Positions 1-10,469 of a stretch of 64,000 bases of DNA are shown here, one piece after another. The stretch's first letter is position 1; the number at the start of each line of letters is the position of its first letter. This DNA comes from Saccopteryx bilineata. Its lineage: Eukaryota > Chordata > Mammalia > Chiroptera > Emballonuridae. Position numbers and translations under genes: made by a program. The notes under the pieces were generated by a model. The model did no database searches, was not told where the DNA came from, and saw nothing but the letters and a program-made list of their open reading frames with translations. The stretch spans positions 201,592,276-201,656,275 of the forward strand of contig NC_089492.1 in assembly GCF_036850765.1 (NCBI RefSeq), given 5' to 3'.

Positions 1-1009
1 TTCAGAATTCCCCTCTCCGGTATCAACAGCAAAGACGTTATGAAAGAAGGTGAACAAATCACAAGAGACATAGTGTGATGATGTGTTCTTCCCTGTTCAA
101 ATGTCATTGTCCCATTGAACACAGGGCCCCCGAACCCACCCCCACTTTGTTCTTCCAGTCCTTGCTTTCCCTGTCCCATGTGTCTGCTCACAGCAGGTCA
201 CCTCAGTGCTGTCTACACTTATCTACACAACTTCAGAACAACATAAACTATAAGGAACAGTGTGAATAGTTTAAATAGGGATCAAACTCAGAAACAAAAC
301 ATAGGACCCCAGACTGGACTGATCTCTAACGAGTGAACAAGCCAGATGCACTGAGTTCACTTGTCAGATCATTAAAGGGTAGTCAGTGAGGAGATATGTT
401 CTCTGTAAGTCAGTATGATGCCTATACTTCGGCCATAGGGCCAACTTCACCAGTTCCCAGTTTTTACCCTTTTACTAAAAAAATGGGTTTAGAATGGTTC
501 CTGGGCAGGATGTGTGCCTCCTTGGCTTTATAAGTGCCGTTCTAAAATTCAGAGATATGCTGTTAATCTCCTGGCTGGGTTAGGATCTCTCTGAATATGG
601 ACTGCATATTGGCAAAAATGAGTGAGCCAAACCTTAAATCAGCATATCAAATTGCTGAACTGAACCAATAGCATTTAGCTCAAGTCTGACCACAGAAAAG
701 GCTCTTCCAGGGTAATGTGGGTGTTGTGCCTTCTTCCTGAGGAAAGAGGCAGAGCAGCAGCCTTCCCTGCAGATGCTGTCTGCTGGCTTCCTGGGGGCGG
801 GGGGGGGGGGGGGCCCGATTTAGTACTATCTAAGACCAATACTGTCAAGATGTGCTAAAACACTTCACTAACTCCAAGGTTGTAATCAATGTCCCTGGAC
901 AAATATAGCTCCCAAAACCCTTTTACTAAGCTGAAATTCCATTTAAAACCCAGCCAAGTGCTGGCTCTCTGCTTCCCACACCCGCACAGCAATGTGTAAG
1001 TGTATCATG
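1..1009. other. Unassigned, apparently single-copy DNA
   Basis: No conserved coding frame, SINE or LTR is recognisable here. A guanine run of about 15 bases lies near position 800. The short open frame at 75-269 has no recognisable domain and is likely chance. Confidence 0.5.
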
Positions 1010-1222
1010 AGCACTTAGCTAAGGCTTGCCCTGTGCGTCCAGTTCAGACCTTGACTCTGCACTGGGTACAAGTACTCCCCATTTCAGATGGGGAAACCAA
1101 GTCACTGAGCAGTTATGTAACTTGCCAGAGGGTGTTCAGCCAGAAAGGCACAGAGAAGGAATTTGAATCCCAGCATTGACTTCCTAGATCACGCCTTTGA
1201 CCATTATACTACTCTGCCTCCC
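1010..1222 (+). repeat. MIR SINE (ancient)
   Basis: The stretch carries the MIR hallmarks in order: a CCATTTCAGATGGGGAAACC core, the motif GTAACTTGCCAGAGG, then GAATCCCAGC and a final CATTATACTACTCTGCC. It is strongly diverged, as expected for a repeat shared by all mammals. Boundaries are approximate. Confidence 0.8.
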
Positions 1223-1449
1223 TTCAACAAATAGCTTCTAATCCAGAGCATGTGCTTCTGTGATAACAACCACATGTTTGAAGTGCATTTTTCACTCAGT
1301 ATCCTTTTCCACGTGCAAACACTGTTCTGGTACTAGGACCATAGTGAGCAAAGACTCACTGTCCTTATAGATTGACATAGGTTTATTGGGAGAGAAATGT
1401 AAGCAAACAAGTCAGTGTTTAACTCTGCGTGTATGATAGTGTGAGGCTT

Positions 1450-1890
1450 GGGAGCTGGATTGAGGTCCTGGAGGGCCTCTCAGAAGAAGTGACATCATAG
1501 CTGAGCCAGTGCCTAAAGGAGAAATTACAGTTACTATTGAATAGTTAACGGGAAAGAAGTGTAGTCCAGGCAAAAGGACACGAAAGTGCTGAGGCCCTGT
1601 GGCAGGAGGGGCACAGCTGGAGAGCCGGGCAGGAATGGGAGAAGGTGTGCATGGTAATGGTGCACAGGAAGGGCCAGATCTTGTGGTTCAGTAGAAGCAG
1701 AGGAAAGAGCACTGGGGCAAAGGAAGCCTTTGAAGGGGTTTCCTCAGGAGGGTGCGTGGAGAGTAGGATGACAGGATCCTTTTGGAAGAAGACTGCTCTG
1801 ACTACAGGACAAATGTGGACCGGGCGCTTCAGAGCACAGGGGTAGCAGGTGGCAAAAGCAGTCCAAGCAGGCTGTTCTGAGGGGATAAGG
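1450..1890. repeat. L2-like ancient LINE fragment
   Basis: The run GCTGAGGCCCTGTGGCAGG, followed by a purine-rich stretch mentioning GCCAGATCTTGTGG, resembles the widespread L2 3' region in one orientation. Divergence is high and the family assignment is from memory. The frame at 1645-1845 lies inside it and is not considered a gene. Confidence 0.5.
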
Positions 1891-2310
1891 CCTTGTTAAG
1901 TGATTTTGCAGACACTTTGATGCCTTCTACCCTGCTGTGATAACCTCCAAGTCCTAGGTCTGTTAGCTAAGGGAAGTTACTTTCTACCTTTGGAAATAAA
2001 GGTAATACCTTTAGCCTGTAACAGAAACGTCCATGTTGAGCTTATACATAGCAACATCTCATTTTTAAGTCAAAATTAATAGGCTGTCCTAATCTTCCCA
2101 GTTCTAGCCTTTTGTTGATCTTAATTCTGAGGCGATGGTCTAATTTCAGGAATATGATTACTACTGCAAAAGTTCTTTGCTGAATAAACATGTTCACTTA
2201 ATTAATAAGGCATATGAGATGCAGAAGTCAGGGATGTATCTCCTTATAATTGTAACTAGAATTCTCACTTAATTAGATACATATCAAATCAGGCAAAATT
2301 CAGTGTGACT

Positions 2311-2480
2311 GCCCTGACCAGGTAGCTAAGTTGGTTAGGGTGTTTTCTCTATGCACCAAGGTTGCAGGTTCAATCCCTGGTCAGGGCACATACAAGAATC
2401 AATCAAAGAGGCATAAAGTGGAACAATAAATCAATATTTCTTCCTTTCACTTCCTTCCTCTCTCTTTAAAAAATTCAATA
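2311..2480 (+). repeat. VES-like tRNA-derived SINE
   Basis: The copy starts with GCCCTGACCAGGTAGCTAAG, has a degenerate B box (GGTTCAATCC), closes the tRNA-like head with GGTCAGGGCACATAC and ends in a pyrimidine-rich, then A-rich tail. It is followed by a TA microsatellite at about 2477-2496. Confidence 0.75.
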
Positions 2481-2494
2481 TATATATATATATA

Positions 2495-2884
2495 TTTTTT
2501 TTTTTTTCTTAATTGAGAGGAGGTGAGGCAGAGAGACAGACTCCCACATGCACTCCAACTGGGACCTACCTGGCAAGCCCTCTACAGAGGATGCTATGCC
2601 TATCTGGGGATATGTTTTGTTGATCAGCAACCAAGCTATTTTTAGCACCTGAGGCAGAGGCCAGGGAGCCATCCTCAGCACCCAGGGCCAACTTGCTCAA
2701 TCCAATTGAGCCATGGCTGCAGGAGGAGAAGGAAGAGAGAGAGAGAGAGAGACAGAGAGAGAGAGGAAGGGTGAGGTGTAGAGAAGCAGATGGGCAGTTT
2801 TTCTGTGAGCTCTGACCAGAAATTGGACCCAGGACATCCACATACTAGGCTGACACTGTACCACTGAGCCAACCAGTCAGGGCC
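2495..2884 (-). repeat. RHIN-like SINE, older copy
   Basis: On the minus strand it begins GGCCCTGACTGGTTGGCTCA, runs through a tRNA-like head, a CT-rich block and the body containing the 'tctggtc/ggctgc' segments, and ends in a poly(A) seen as the T run at 2496-2508. The minus frames at 2475-2872 are read through it and are not genes. Confidence 0.8.
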
Positions 2885-3290
2885 TGTCTCTCTCTCTTAA
2901 ACACACACACACATTTATTTGCCAATCTTTATCTTGAATTTGGTCAAGGCCTTTTCCTGAGTCTTCCCAGTCCTGTCTGCAAAAGCCACACAAATACTGT
3001 GTCAGATTTGCTTTCTAGTTTGGGCTTCTTTTAAGTGCAGCTAGAACTGAAAGATACCATGAAGCAATTAGAGTACAGAGTACCCTGTATATTTATAATT
3101 TCTCCACTCCTTCCTTCTATATTTGTCTCACAAACATCTTTGACAAATTGTTAATCAATTTGCCTTCAGCAGGTTTCCCAAAGTAGTCAAATTAATTTTT
3201 ATTTGAAAAATGTATTTTTCACTTGTACCTCCATTTTACTCATCAGTGTGCATAACATCAACTAAATTTAAAGTTTAAATAGCATTTCAG

Positions 3291-3528
3291 GGCCTGACTT
3301 GTGGTAGCGCAGTGGATAGTGTCTACCTGGAATGCTGAGGTGGCCGGTTGGAAACTCTGGGCTTGCCTGGTCAAGGCACATATGGGAGTTGATGCTTCCT
3401 GCTCCTCCCTACTTCTCTCTCTCTCCTCTATCTCTGTCCTCTCTCTCTCTCTCTGTCTGTCTCTCTCTCTCTGTCTCTCTCTCTCTCTCTTTCTCTAAAA
3501 TGAATAAATAAAATCAACATAAATAAAT
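3291..3528 (+). repeat. tRNA-derived SINE, 'GGCGCAGTGGATA' type
   Basis: The head GGCCTGACTTGTGGTAGCGC leads to GTCAAGGCACATATGGGAG, a long CT tract and an A-rich TAAATAAATA tail. The 12-bp target duplication AAATAGCATTTC lies at 3277-3288 and 3529-3540. The exact duplication argues for a fairly recent insertion. Confidence 0.9.
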
Positions 3529-3540
3529 AAATAGCATTTC

Positions 3541-4277
3541 CATAGAACATGCACCTGGCCTGGAAAGGTTTAGGGACAAATTCAACTAACACTTGGGAAG
3601 CATACATGCCTGCTCTGAGGAGTGCAAATGCCTGGACCCTTCTAGCCAGAGATGGTTGGTCCTCTGCACACCCATCAGAACTATCTGTAGAAAACTGTGC
3701 ACAACTGTCTAGTTAGCAGAGTGGCGGCTGGTTAAAGAGCTTGAGCTGTTGTTACAGAACACAGATTTAGCCACCACCTATGATAAACAATCAATAGTCC
3801 TGGGACAGGTATAGTGGAAAGGAAAGAGATTTATTCAAGAGCCAGCTACCTGAGAAGATGGGGACTCCTGTCCTCAAAGACCCACCTTAAACTTTTGATG
3901 CAGGTGGGAATTTTTATGAGGAAAAAGGAGGAGGAATGAACAAAGAACAGGACAAGGAATTCAAAGTAGGGTGCTGAGAGTTCTTCACTGAGAGGGCTAC
4001 ATGCAAACTAGCCCAGTGTGTTCACATGATCTGCAGGAGATCAACCAGTCTCCTGGAGCTGGAACATCTGAAGGTCGGAGTCGGCTTCTTCAGTTGTTAG
4101 TGGAACTGAAGCTAGCAAGTAATTTGTAAACTAGGGTTAGTCTTCGCAACAGGTTCCCACACATTCCCGGTCAGATTGTTCTCATGGTCTTGAGAGAGAA
4201 TCAGAACTGCATGCCTCGGTATGGTGGCAGTGAGGAGAAGGGGGACTGAGGTCCAGTTATGTAGCTTCTGCCTATGG
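3541..4277. other. Unassigned DNA left of the two-LTR element
   Basis: No coding frame of note. I see no recognised repeat, although an old LTR could be hidden at 3720-4140. Confidence 0.4.
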
Positions 4278-4282
4278 ATTAT

Positions 4283-4968
4283 TGTGAAGCCAGTGGCCAT
4301 GGCTACCATCACAGCCACCTGGCCCTTGCAGGTTCACATTAGATTTGGACAGACGGTAATGACACAACGGAGCCACGAACTGGTGGGCCATTATCTTTAA
4401 TCCTAGCTTGTACCCAGCAGGCAAGTATAAACACACACTGGGCTCCAAAACCCACTCATTCAGTGCTCACAAAGCTACTGACTTATCCAAGTTTCCTAGA
4501 ATCAAATGTTTCTGCCTCACCAGCCTTACTCACCTCTGTTTCCCATCTCCTTCTCTCTGCACAAACTCTGCACTAACTGGCTTATCTTTCAGCACTCCGC
4601 CATCTTGGCTGCTTCTCCTTTCCTCCACGTGACCTTTCTATGCTCTCCCCTCTAATGCTAATCTCATGAACCGAGAGCATAAGCTCCCAGTCTGCCCCAT
4701 TTTCTAGTGTAGAAATACAAACCTTTAATCCAATATACAAACAAGGAAGTCTCTGATATAAAGTCACTCATCTGAGGCATGATGGGATTCCTTATGAGAG
4801 TGCACCACCCACATCATGCAACAATCAAGGGTGTGGGGAAATGTTTAGTCTTAAAACTAAGCCTTAGGCTATAACGACCCAGCCTGCTTACAGCCTGTCC
4901 CCCACACACAATGCAAACTATAAGTGAGCAAACATATATATCATGTTTAAAAACTTATTTGACCAACA
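4283..4968 (-). repeat. 3' LTR of the non-autonomous element (LTR-A2)
   Basis: Read on the minus strand it starts TGTTGGTCAAATAAG and ends in GGCTTCACA. A TATA-like CTAGAAAA/CTATAAA position lies near 4700 and an ATTAAA polyadenylation signal is at 4396-4401. Length is 686 bp, close to the 675 bp of its partner. Confidence 0.85.
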
Positions 4969-4982
4969 TTCCACCCCTTTTG
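4969..4982 (-). other. Polypurine tract
   Basis: On the minus strand the sequence AAAAGGGGTGGAA abuts the TG start of the 3' LTR. This is the expected place and composition for the plus-strand primer of an LTR retroelement. Confidence 0.8.
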
Positions 4983-5260
4983 CTCGCTTCACAATCTAAA
5001 ATACAGGTATACCTACACAAGGAAACTGGGCACATTACACAAACTACAACAACATGACAAATCATACAATTTCAACAACCACAAAGGTACACTTCACCAG
5101 TCTTTGAGCACTTTGCCAAAAGTGCAAAATGTCCTTGGCCTTCTTTCTAGCCATGGGAAAAGCTTCCCGAACAGGGGAAGGGCCTCCAGCAAAGCCACCT
5201 CCCACCCCCATCAGGGTATTTCATATTGTCCAAAATCTGTAAGTCCAGCCAACAAAGGAG

Positions 5261-6004
5261 TCAGTGTCCACTCCGGTCGTGGTCCAGGAAATCAGTCCAC
5301 GCACATGGGGCCTCAGCCTCCCCCCTCATCCCTGCCATCCACTGTCCCAAAGAGAAGCACATGGCAGTGGCAGTCAACATTTCCATCTCTGCTCCAGAGA
5401 GCATCATGGCAGCCACCCCCATGTCCCAAAATTGCAGACCTACCGGGAGCGTAGTAGATACTCCTTGCTGCTGGCCTCTCACCTTCTGGAAGCTGAGAAT
5501 CACAACGCCAGCCCAATTCTCCTCATCCTCCAAAGAGGAACTGAAAACACTAGCTCCCACTGCCAGGCTGGAGCCCCAGGCTGCTGCCACCTTCAGCTCT
5601 GCAGGCCTTGCAGCCCCAGCTCTGGACATAGCCCCGGCCTCCCGCCGCTGTTGGCTCTCCACAATGTCCAGGGCAACCTACAAGTCATGAACATGTGATT
5701 CCTTCTCCAGCAGCTGCTGTATTTCCAAGTGAATCTCACAAACCTGGTTGGGCTCCTCCTCCAGCGCTTGCTCCAGCTCCAGGGTCGGCATCTCTTTCTC
5801 TCACGTTTTCTCCAGCTCCTTCCACTGTTCAGTTTGCAGGTCCCGGGCAACCTCTTCCACAGAGCTCTCAGTTTCCTCATGCATGGCTGTAAAGGTCAGC
5901 CAGCCTATGGCCCCCAAAAGGACAGCCAAGGGGAACCATAACATCAGCCAGTTCTCTACTCCACTGCTCAAAGGTGGTTGTGGCTCCATACCGAACTGTA
6001 TCAA
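5261..6004 (-). pseudogene. Decayed membrane-anchored coiled-coil-like ORF inside the LTR element
   Basis: I do not recognise this gene. One minus-strand frame runs from an ATG at 6004 to a stop at 5261 (about 247 codons) and is broken by two in-frame stops, TGA at 5801-5803 and TAG at 5678-5680. Both are single-base changes, so the frame was recently longer. A second ATG lies five codons on. Residues about 18-40 are hydrophobic (WLMLWFPLAVLLGAIGWLTF), with a short N-terminal tail lacking Arg/Lys. Residues about 45-125 are rich in Glu, Leu and Gln with heptad-like spacing and predict as an extended helix or coiled coil. The C-terminal third is Ala/Gly/Met-rich without a clear motif. The start lies 23 nt from the 5' LTR, just past the primer site, leaving no normal retroviral leader. 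Possible origins are a captured host gene, a degenerate retroviral gene or chance; the single-frame persistence over 744 nt favours a real former gene. Confidence 0.6.
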
Positions 6005-6007
6005 ATC

Positions 6008-6025
6008 TTATCACAGACTACGCCA
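6008..6025 (-). other. Primer-binding site, tRNA-Ser-like
   Basis: Two bases beyond the LTR end the minus strand reads TGGCGTAGTC. These first ten bases match the complement of the 3' end of a mammalian tRNA-Ser whose acceptor begins GTAGTCG; the remaining bases are diverged. Assignment is from memory of tRNA ends. Confidence 0.6.
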
Positions 6026-6027
6026 AA

Positions 6028-6702
6028 TGTAAAGCCAGTAGCCGCAGCCATCATCATAGCTGCCTGGCCAATGCAGGTTCGTATTTGATTCAGACAGTCG
6101 GTAATGAAACAATGGAACCAAAAACTGGTGAGCCATCACCTTTAATCCTAACTTGCACCCAGCGGGCAAGTAAAAACACACAATCGGCTCCAAAACCCAC
6201 TCATTCAGTGCTCACAAAGCTACTGACTTATCCGAGTTTCCTAGAATCAAAGGTATCTACCTCACCAGCCTTATTCACCTCTGTTTCCCATCTCCTTCTC
6301 TCTGCTCTCCCACAGAATGGACTCCTCATTCAGCACTCTGCCATCTTGGTTACTTCTCCTCACGTCCACGTGGCCTTTCTCTGCTCTCTTCTCTAATGCT
6401 AATCTCAGGAACCTAGAGAGAGCAAGCTCCCGGTCTGCCCCACTTTATAGTATAGAAATCAAAACCTTTAATCCAATATACAAACAATGAAGTCTCCGAT
6501 ACAAAGTCACTTATCTGAGGTATAATGGGATTCCTCATGAGAGTGTACCACCCCACATCAAAAAGGGTGGGAAGGGTTAGTCTTAAAACAGCCTTAGGCT
6601 ATAATGACCCTGCCTGCTTACAGCCTGTCCCCCCACATCCAATGTAAACTATAAGTGAGCAAACATATATATCATTATATTTACAAATTTATTTGACCAA
6701 CA
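6028..6702 (-). repeat. 5' LTR of the non-autonomous element (LTR-A2)
   Basis: Starts TGTTGGTCAAATAAATTTG on the minus strand and ends GGCTTTACA. A TATA-like ACTATAAAGTGG is at about 6442-6453. It differs from its partner LTR at scattered positions by eye, so the insertion is not very young. Confidence 0.85.
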
Positions 6703-6857
6703 CTTATCCTTCCTGCTGGGATGTTAACCTTTCATGTGTATCAGCAGGAGCAGAAACAGGCCTTTCAACTGTAACAAGCACCTGGGCAGAGGTGAAAACA
6801 CAGGATTGGCTGTATACTTCTAATTTATTACAGAATATATAACTGTAACCACTAAAC

Positions 6858-7484
6858 TGTGGGAGACTGCAAGCTGACAGAGTCCTTGCAGTTTAGATTT
6901 GGGGGGGGGACAGAGGTGTGGGGGAGTGGCAGTAAGCTGACAAGGTCCTTGCTGCCCATCCCCCCACCTCACTTGCTTGATTAGGTTACTCAAGGCTAAG
7001 ATCTTCCCCACAACCTCTGTTTGATTAAGTTGGTAAAGGCAATTTACATGGCCTTCCCCACATCTCCACGTTAGCTGTGATGCTGATGGTTTCTACTCAT
7101 CCCATCCCCCATGTCCCTCAAAGGAATGGAGGCAGTTTTCTTTCTTTTTCTTTTCTTTTTTTTTTTTTTTGAGGCAGTTTTCTTTTAACCCTTTGCTTTG
7201 TGAAGTTAAGATGTTTTGCAGGGTCAGAAGTTTTCTGCACTTGGGAGAATTCTTGGTTTGCCTCATAAATTTGACTTTGTATCAGAGATCTCTTTGTTTT
7301 GCTAATGACTTAGCTCTCTGCCCTATAAATAAAGTGTTTTGAGGGTGGAGACTCACTCTTGCAAGCCATCAGCTTGGCAGTGGGCCCTCCCAATCCCATC
7401 CTTTCTCTTTCTGTGTTTATTTTCTAATCCTCCATCATTCCCACCCAGGACCTGCAAAATTATGAGTCACACTGGTTTATGACA
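6858..7484 (+). repeat. Solo LTR-E, class II type (6-bp duplication)
   Basis: Runs from TGTGGGAGACTGCAAGC to TTATGACA. The exact 6-bp duplication CTAAAC is at 6852-6857 and 7485-7490; six bases is typical of betaretrovirus-like elements. CTATAAATAAAGTG near 7323 is a TATA or polyadenylation candidate. A second, minus-strand copy lies at 22494-22964. It contains a tiny poly(T)-only insertion (7144-7170). Confidence 0.85.
7144..7170 (-). mobile_element. Poly(A)-only retroposon insertion
   Basis: Twenty-seven pyrimidine-only bases (T with a few C) lie between exact 15-bp direct repeats GAGGCAGTTTTCTTT at 7129-7143 and 7171-7185. This looks like an L1-type target duplication around a tail with no element body. 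Confidence 0.7.
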
Positions 7485-7490
7485 CTAAAC

Positions 7491-8575
7491 TGCTGATATT
7501 GAATCATGATTATAAGAGCAACAAACTGGACTTAACATTGTACAGAAATTCTTTTATAAGCTTACTTTGTTAGTATATTCTTATTTAGCTCCATTCTGTG
7601 GCTAGTCAGACAAAGACCAGCAAATCAGTAATATACCTCATTATTCCCAGTTACACTCTCACTTCTTACCCATGTCTACCCCACTCTGTCTTTGGACTTG
7701 TGCTAAGGGCAGCCATAGCAAGGGCAAGAGCAGGACCCACACCAACTGAGGGAGTCCCTCATGGGGCTGCAACCCATCCATGCATTGTAACAAAATTATC
7801 CTGTGTTTGCTTGGCCTTTATAAAGCTTTTTAAAAACCAAAACTGCTGAGTGTGTCAGACAACACCAATGCTTGACATGCCCCCTCTGCCTAGGCACATC
7901 TTATACACATGTGCCAAGAGTGAGGCCATGTGACAGTGTCCTGGCCAATGGGATCTGGGAAGCAGTGTTGGCCCCTTGGCCAGCCTGGCCACAGAGAATG
8001 CCTAGGACTTGCTCACATGACCTCTGTGCTTTCTTTGCCCCCTCAGCTGGAAGTGTGGACAGTCTCCTGCCCCAATATTCCTAGAGTGTGTGTGCCCCAT
8101 GGGTGCAGGGGCCCGGGCCTGGAATGACCCAGGCCTCCAGTTTATTGGACTGTGACAAAAAAGACGTCCCATTGCTGAAACCTAAGGTGGTGACTGCTGT
8201 CTTCAAGGGGAGGTGCAAGGACAGTGGTGTGAAGAAAGCATGAAGGGGAAGTCAAAGGCATGGGCAGGTGACCCGGGACTGGGCTGACCATCACCTTACA
8301 CATAGAACCTGGGTTGTGTGAGGTAGGACAAACACTGGTGTAAGAGCTGTCTGTGCCCCTACGATTTAATTTTGGGGACATGAGTACCTACAAAAATGTC
8401 AGTATGTGCTCAGTGGCTCTGGGTGTGGGTGGGGTTGGGGGTGGGGTGGAACAGAGGGTGTTGCAAATTGTGATTGTCCAAGGCTTCAGAAAGGTGGCAA
8501 AATGCAAAGGACTTTTGCAGGCTGGGTGGGAGGAACTTGGCATACCCAGCACAGGACAGGAACAGCAAAGGACCA
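7491..8575. other. Unassigned DNA
   Basis: No coding frame of note. A segment around 7910-8010 (GTCCTGGCCAATGGGATCTG) resembles dispersed old mammalian repeats, but I cannot name the family. A T/G-rich tract lies at 8415-8450. Confidence 0.4.
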
Positions 8576-9522
8576 TGTAAGGCCAGGAGCCACCATCGTG
8601 GCCATTCACATGCAGGTTCCCATTGGATTCGGGCAGACGATAAAGAAATGGCGGAGTCAGAGGATGGGGGGCCATCCTATTTATTGGTGTCTCACCAAGA
8701 CAGGCAAACCACAAAAGAAGACAAGGGAGGCCCTGGCCGGTTGGCTCAGCGGTAGAGCGTCGGCCTAGCGTGCGGAGGACCCGGGTTTGATTCCCGGCCA
8801 GGGCACATAGGAGAAGCGCCCATTTGCTTCTCCACTCCTCCGCCGCGCCTTCCTCTCTGTCTCTCTCTTCCCCTCCCGCAGCCAAGGCTCCATTGGAGCA
8901 AAGATGGCCCGGGCGCTGGGGATGGCTCTGTGGCCTCTGCCCCAGGCGCTAGAGTGGCTCTGGTCGCAACATGGCGACACCCAGGAGGGTCGCAACATGG
9001 CGACGCCCAGGGTGGGCAGAGCGTCGCCCCCTGGTGGGCGTGCCGGGTGGATCCCGGTCGGGCGCATGCGGGAGTCTGTCTGACTGTCTCTCCCTGTTTC
9101 CAGCTTCAGAAAAATGCAAAAAAAAAAAAAAAAAAAAAAAAGACAAGGGAAAAGCAGAAAACCAGCTCTTCCCATGAAGGGCAAGGGATCAGGGAAGCCC
9201 CTGCAATTGTGATAGCAGGAACTGTGTGTCCAAGCTCCTGGTCTGTCCCACTTTATAGTGTAGAAAACCAAAATCCCTTAATCCAATATACAAACAAGGA
9301 AGTCTCTGATACAAAGTCACTTATCCAAGGCATAACTGGATTCCTCATGAGAGTGCACCACCCAGATCATACTATCAGTCAAGGGTGTGGGGAAAAGCTT
9401 AGTCCCAAAACCAAACCTTAGGCTACAATGACCTGGCCTGCTTATAGCCTGTCCCCCACACCCAATATAAGTCACAAGCGAGCAAACATATATATCATAT
9501 TTACAAACTTATTTGACCAACA
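8576..9522 (-). repeat. Solo LTR-A2, young copy, carrying a SINE
   Basis: Without the SINE at 8729-9140 plus one copy of its target duplication it is about 525 bp, from TGTTGGTCAAATAAG (minus) to GGCCTTACA. The 5-bp duplication GACCA is exact (8571-8575 and 9523-9527). It is almost identical to the plus-strand LTR at 11102-11626; by eye I find two differences. The shared frames at 8765-9271 and 11353-11748 merely reflect that identity. Confidence 0.92.
8729..9140 (+). repeat. RHIN-type tRNA-derived SINE, young copy
   Basis: Head GGCCCTGGCCGGTTGGCTCA, an intact-looking A box (TAGAGCGTCGG), B box (GGTTTGATTCC), a CT-rich block, a body with CCCCTGGTGGGCGTGCCG and a pure A tail. The 10-bp duplication AGACAAGGGA is at 8719-8728 and 9141-9150. 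It sits inside a young LTR, so it must be younger still. Confidence 0.95.
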
Positions 9523-9559
9523 GACCATCAATGTCCCTGTAGAGGAGAATGTCCCTGAG

Positions 9560-9780
9560 AGCTTGCAGGGGGCAGTCGGGACATATTAGAAAGTGGACAG
9601 TGAGAGGAAGGTCCAGGTCATAGAAGGTTTGCATTTACAAAGGAGTTTGGTGGTGATTCTCTGTGCCACTCAGGAAACACATGGAAGACCTGAGCAGGGC
9701 AGAATGATTCTCAGCGTTTTAGGACGATTAGGCTAGAAATCAGGTATCAGCCAGATTAGAGAGTAGAAGCCTGGGGGAAA
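9560..9780. repeat. L2-like ancient LINE fragment
   Basis: Purine-rich degenerate sequence (GACCTGAGCAGGGCAG, GTAGAAGCCTGGGGGAAAG) resembling the same ancient repeat as at 1450-1890. Assignment is tentative. Confidence 0.4.
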
Positions 9781-10469
9781 GAAGAGTAATTAATAGATTA
9801 CTGTGGTAACTCAGAAGCTAATTATTTGAGGGCAAGACCTGCCTATGTTAATTCTGCTTTTTGTCCCAGTGGGTCCCGGCATTTCAGGTTCCAGTTATTC
9901 AATAAGCATTTCTTGAATTAGATTGGGGTAAAGAGTGCTGGCCAGGGGCCTGGGAATCATGGGGTTAGACATGATTAAACCAATCACACAGGGGCCTGAG
10001 GAGGAGGGAGAAGGGAAAATAAACACCAGCCTGAGCATGTGTGGGCCAGAATCTACAATCACATGCAAAGCAGAGGCTCTCCCAGCACAGGGTGGCTATA
10101 GGAGACCCTGGATAGACAGTTGTGACAGGGAGAGGGTTATTAACAAAGGAGGAAGTCACATTAATGAAAGGGAGAGAAAATGGATTTTGTTTTACAGGTG
10201 TCAGATTTGAAGCTATAGTAAGTAGGCTCTGCATATGGAAATGGCTAGTATGGGGGGGGGGGGTGCTCAAGGAATCAGAAATAAAAGGTTCTCTCCAGGA
10301 GGTGAGAGCTACAGCCATGAGTGTGGATTAGTCCAGGGGAGATCAGAGAGAGAAAATAGGTCCAAGAAAGACCTTTCCTTCCACCCTCTCCTCACTTTCT
10401 ACAGCACCACCTCCTAGCTCCCAAACAGGGTGCCCAATCCTGGGATGAAGACATCGCTTCCCAAGCCTG
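9781..10469. other. Unassigned DNA
   Basis: No recognised element. A run of ten guanines lies at 10252-10261. The small frames here have no domain I recognise. Confidence 0.4.

Larger units (their letters stand above)
4283..6702 (-). mobile_element. Complete non-autonomous LTR retrotransposon (LTR-A family)
   Basis: Two LTRs in the same orientation (4283-4968 and 6028-6702) bracket a 1,059-bp interior. The outer flanks are ATTAT (4278-4282) and CTTAT (6703-6707), a 5-bp target duplication with one difference. A primer site follows the 5' LTR and a polypurine tract precedes the 3' LTR, so the element has the cis-signals for reverse transcription. The interior has no recognisable gag, protease, reverse transcriptase, integrase or envelope; it holds one decayed frame described separately. 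Mobility would therefore have needed enzymes from another element. It is the only LTR-A copy in the window that keeps an interior. Confidence 0.85.

Noticed and set aside
2566..2872. Short frames with (SL)n or (LS)n runs
   Set aside because: They read the CT microsatellite of SINEs; the same peptides recur at every copy.
8740..8800. tRNA genes at SINE heads (also at 17020, 38620, 53410, 59630)
   Set aside because: The A and B boxes belong to tRNA-derived SINEs with bodies, tails and target duplications, not to free tRNA genes.
8765..9271. 168-codon minus frame
   Set aside because: It spans LTR-A2 and a SINE; its counterpart in the LTR at 11353-11748 shows it is repeat sequence.
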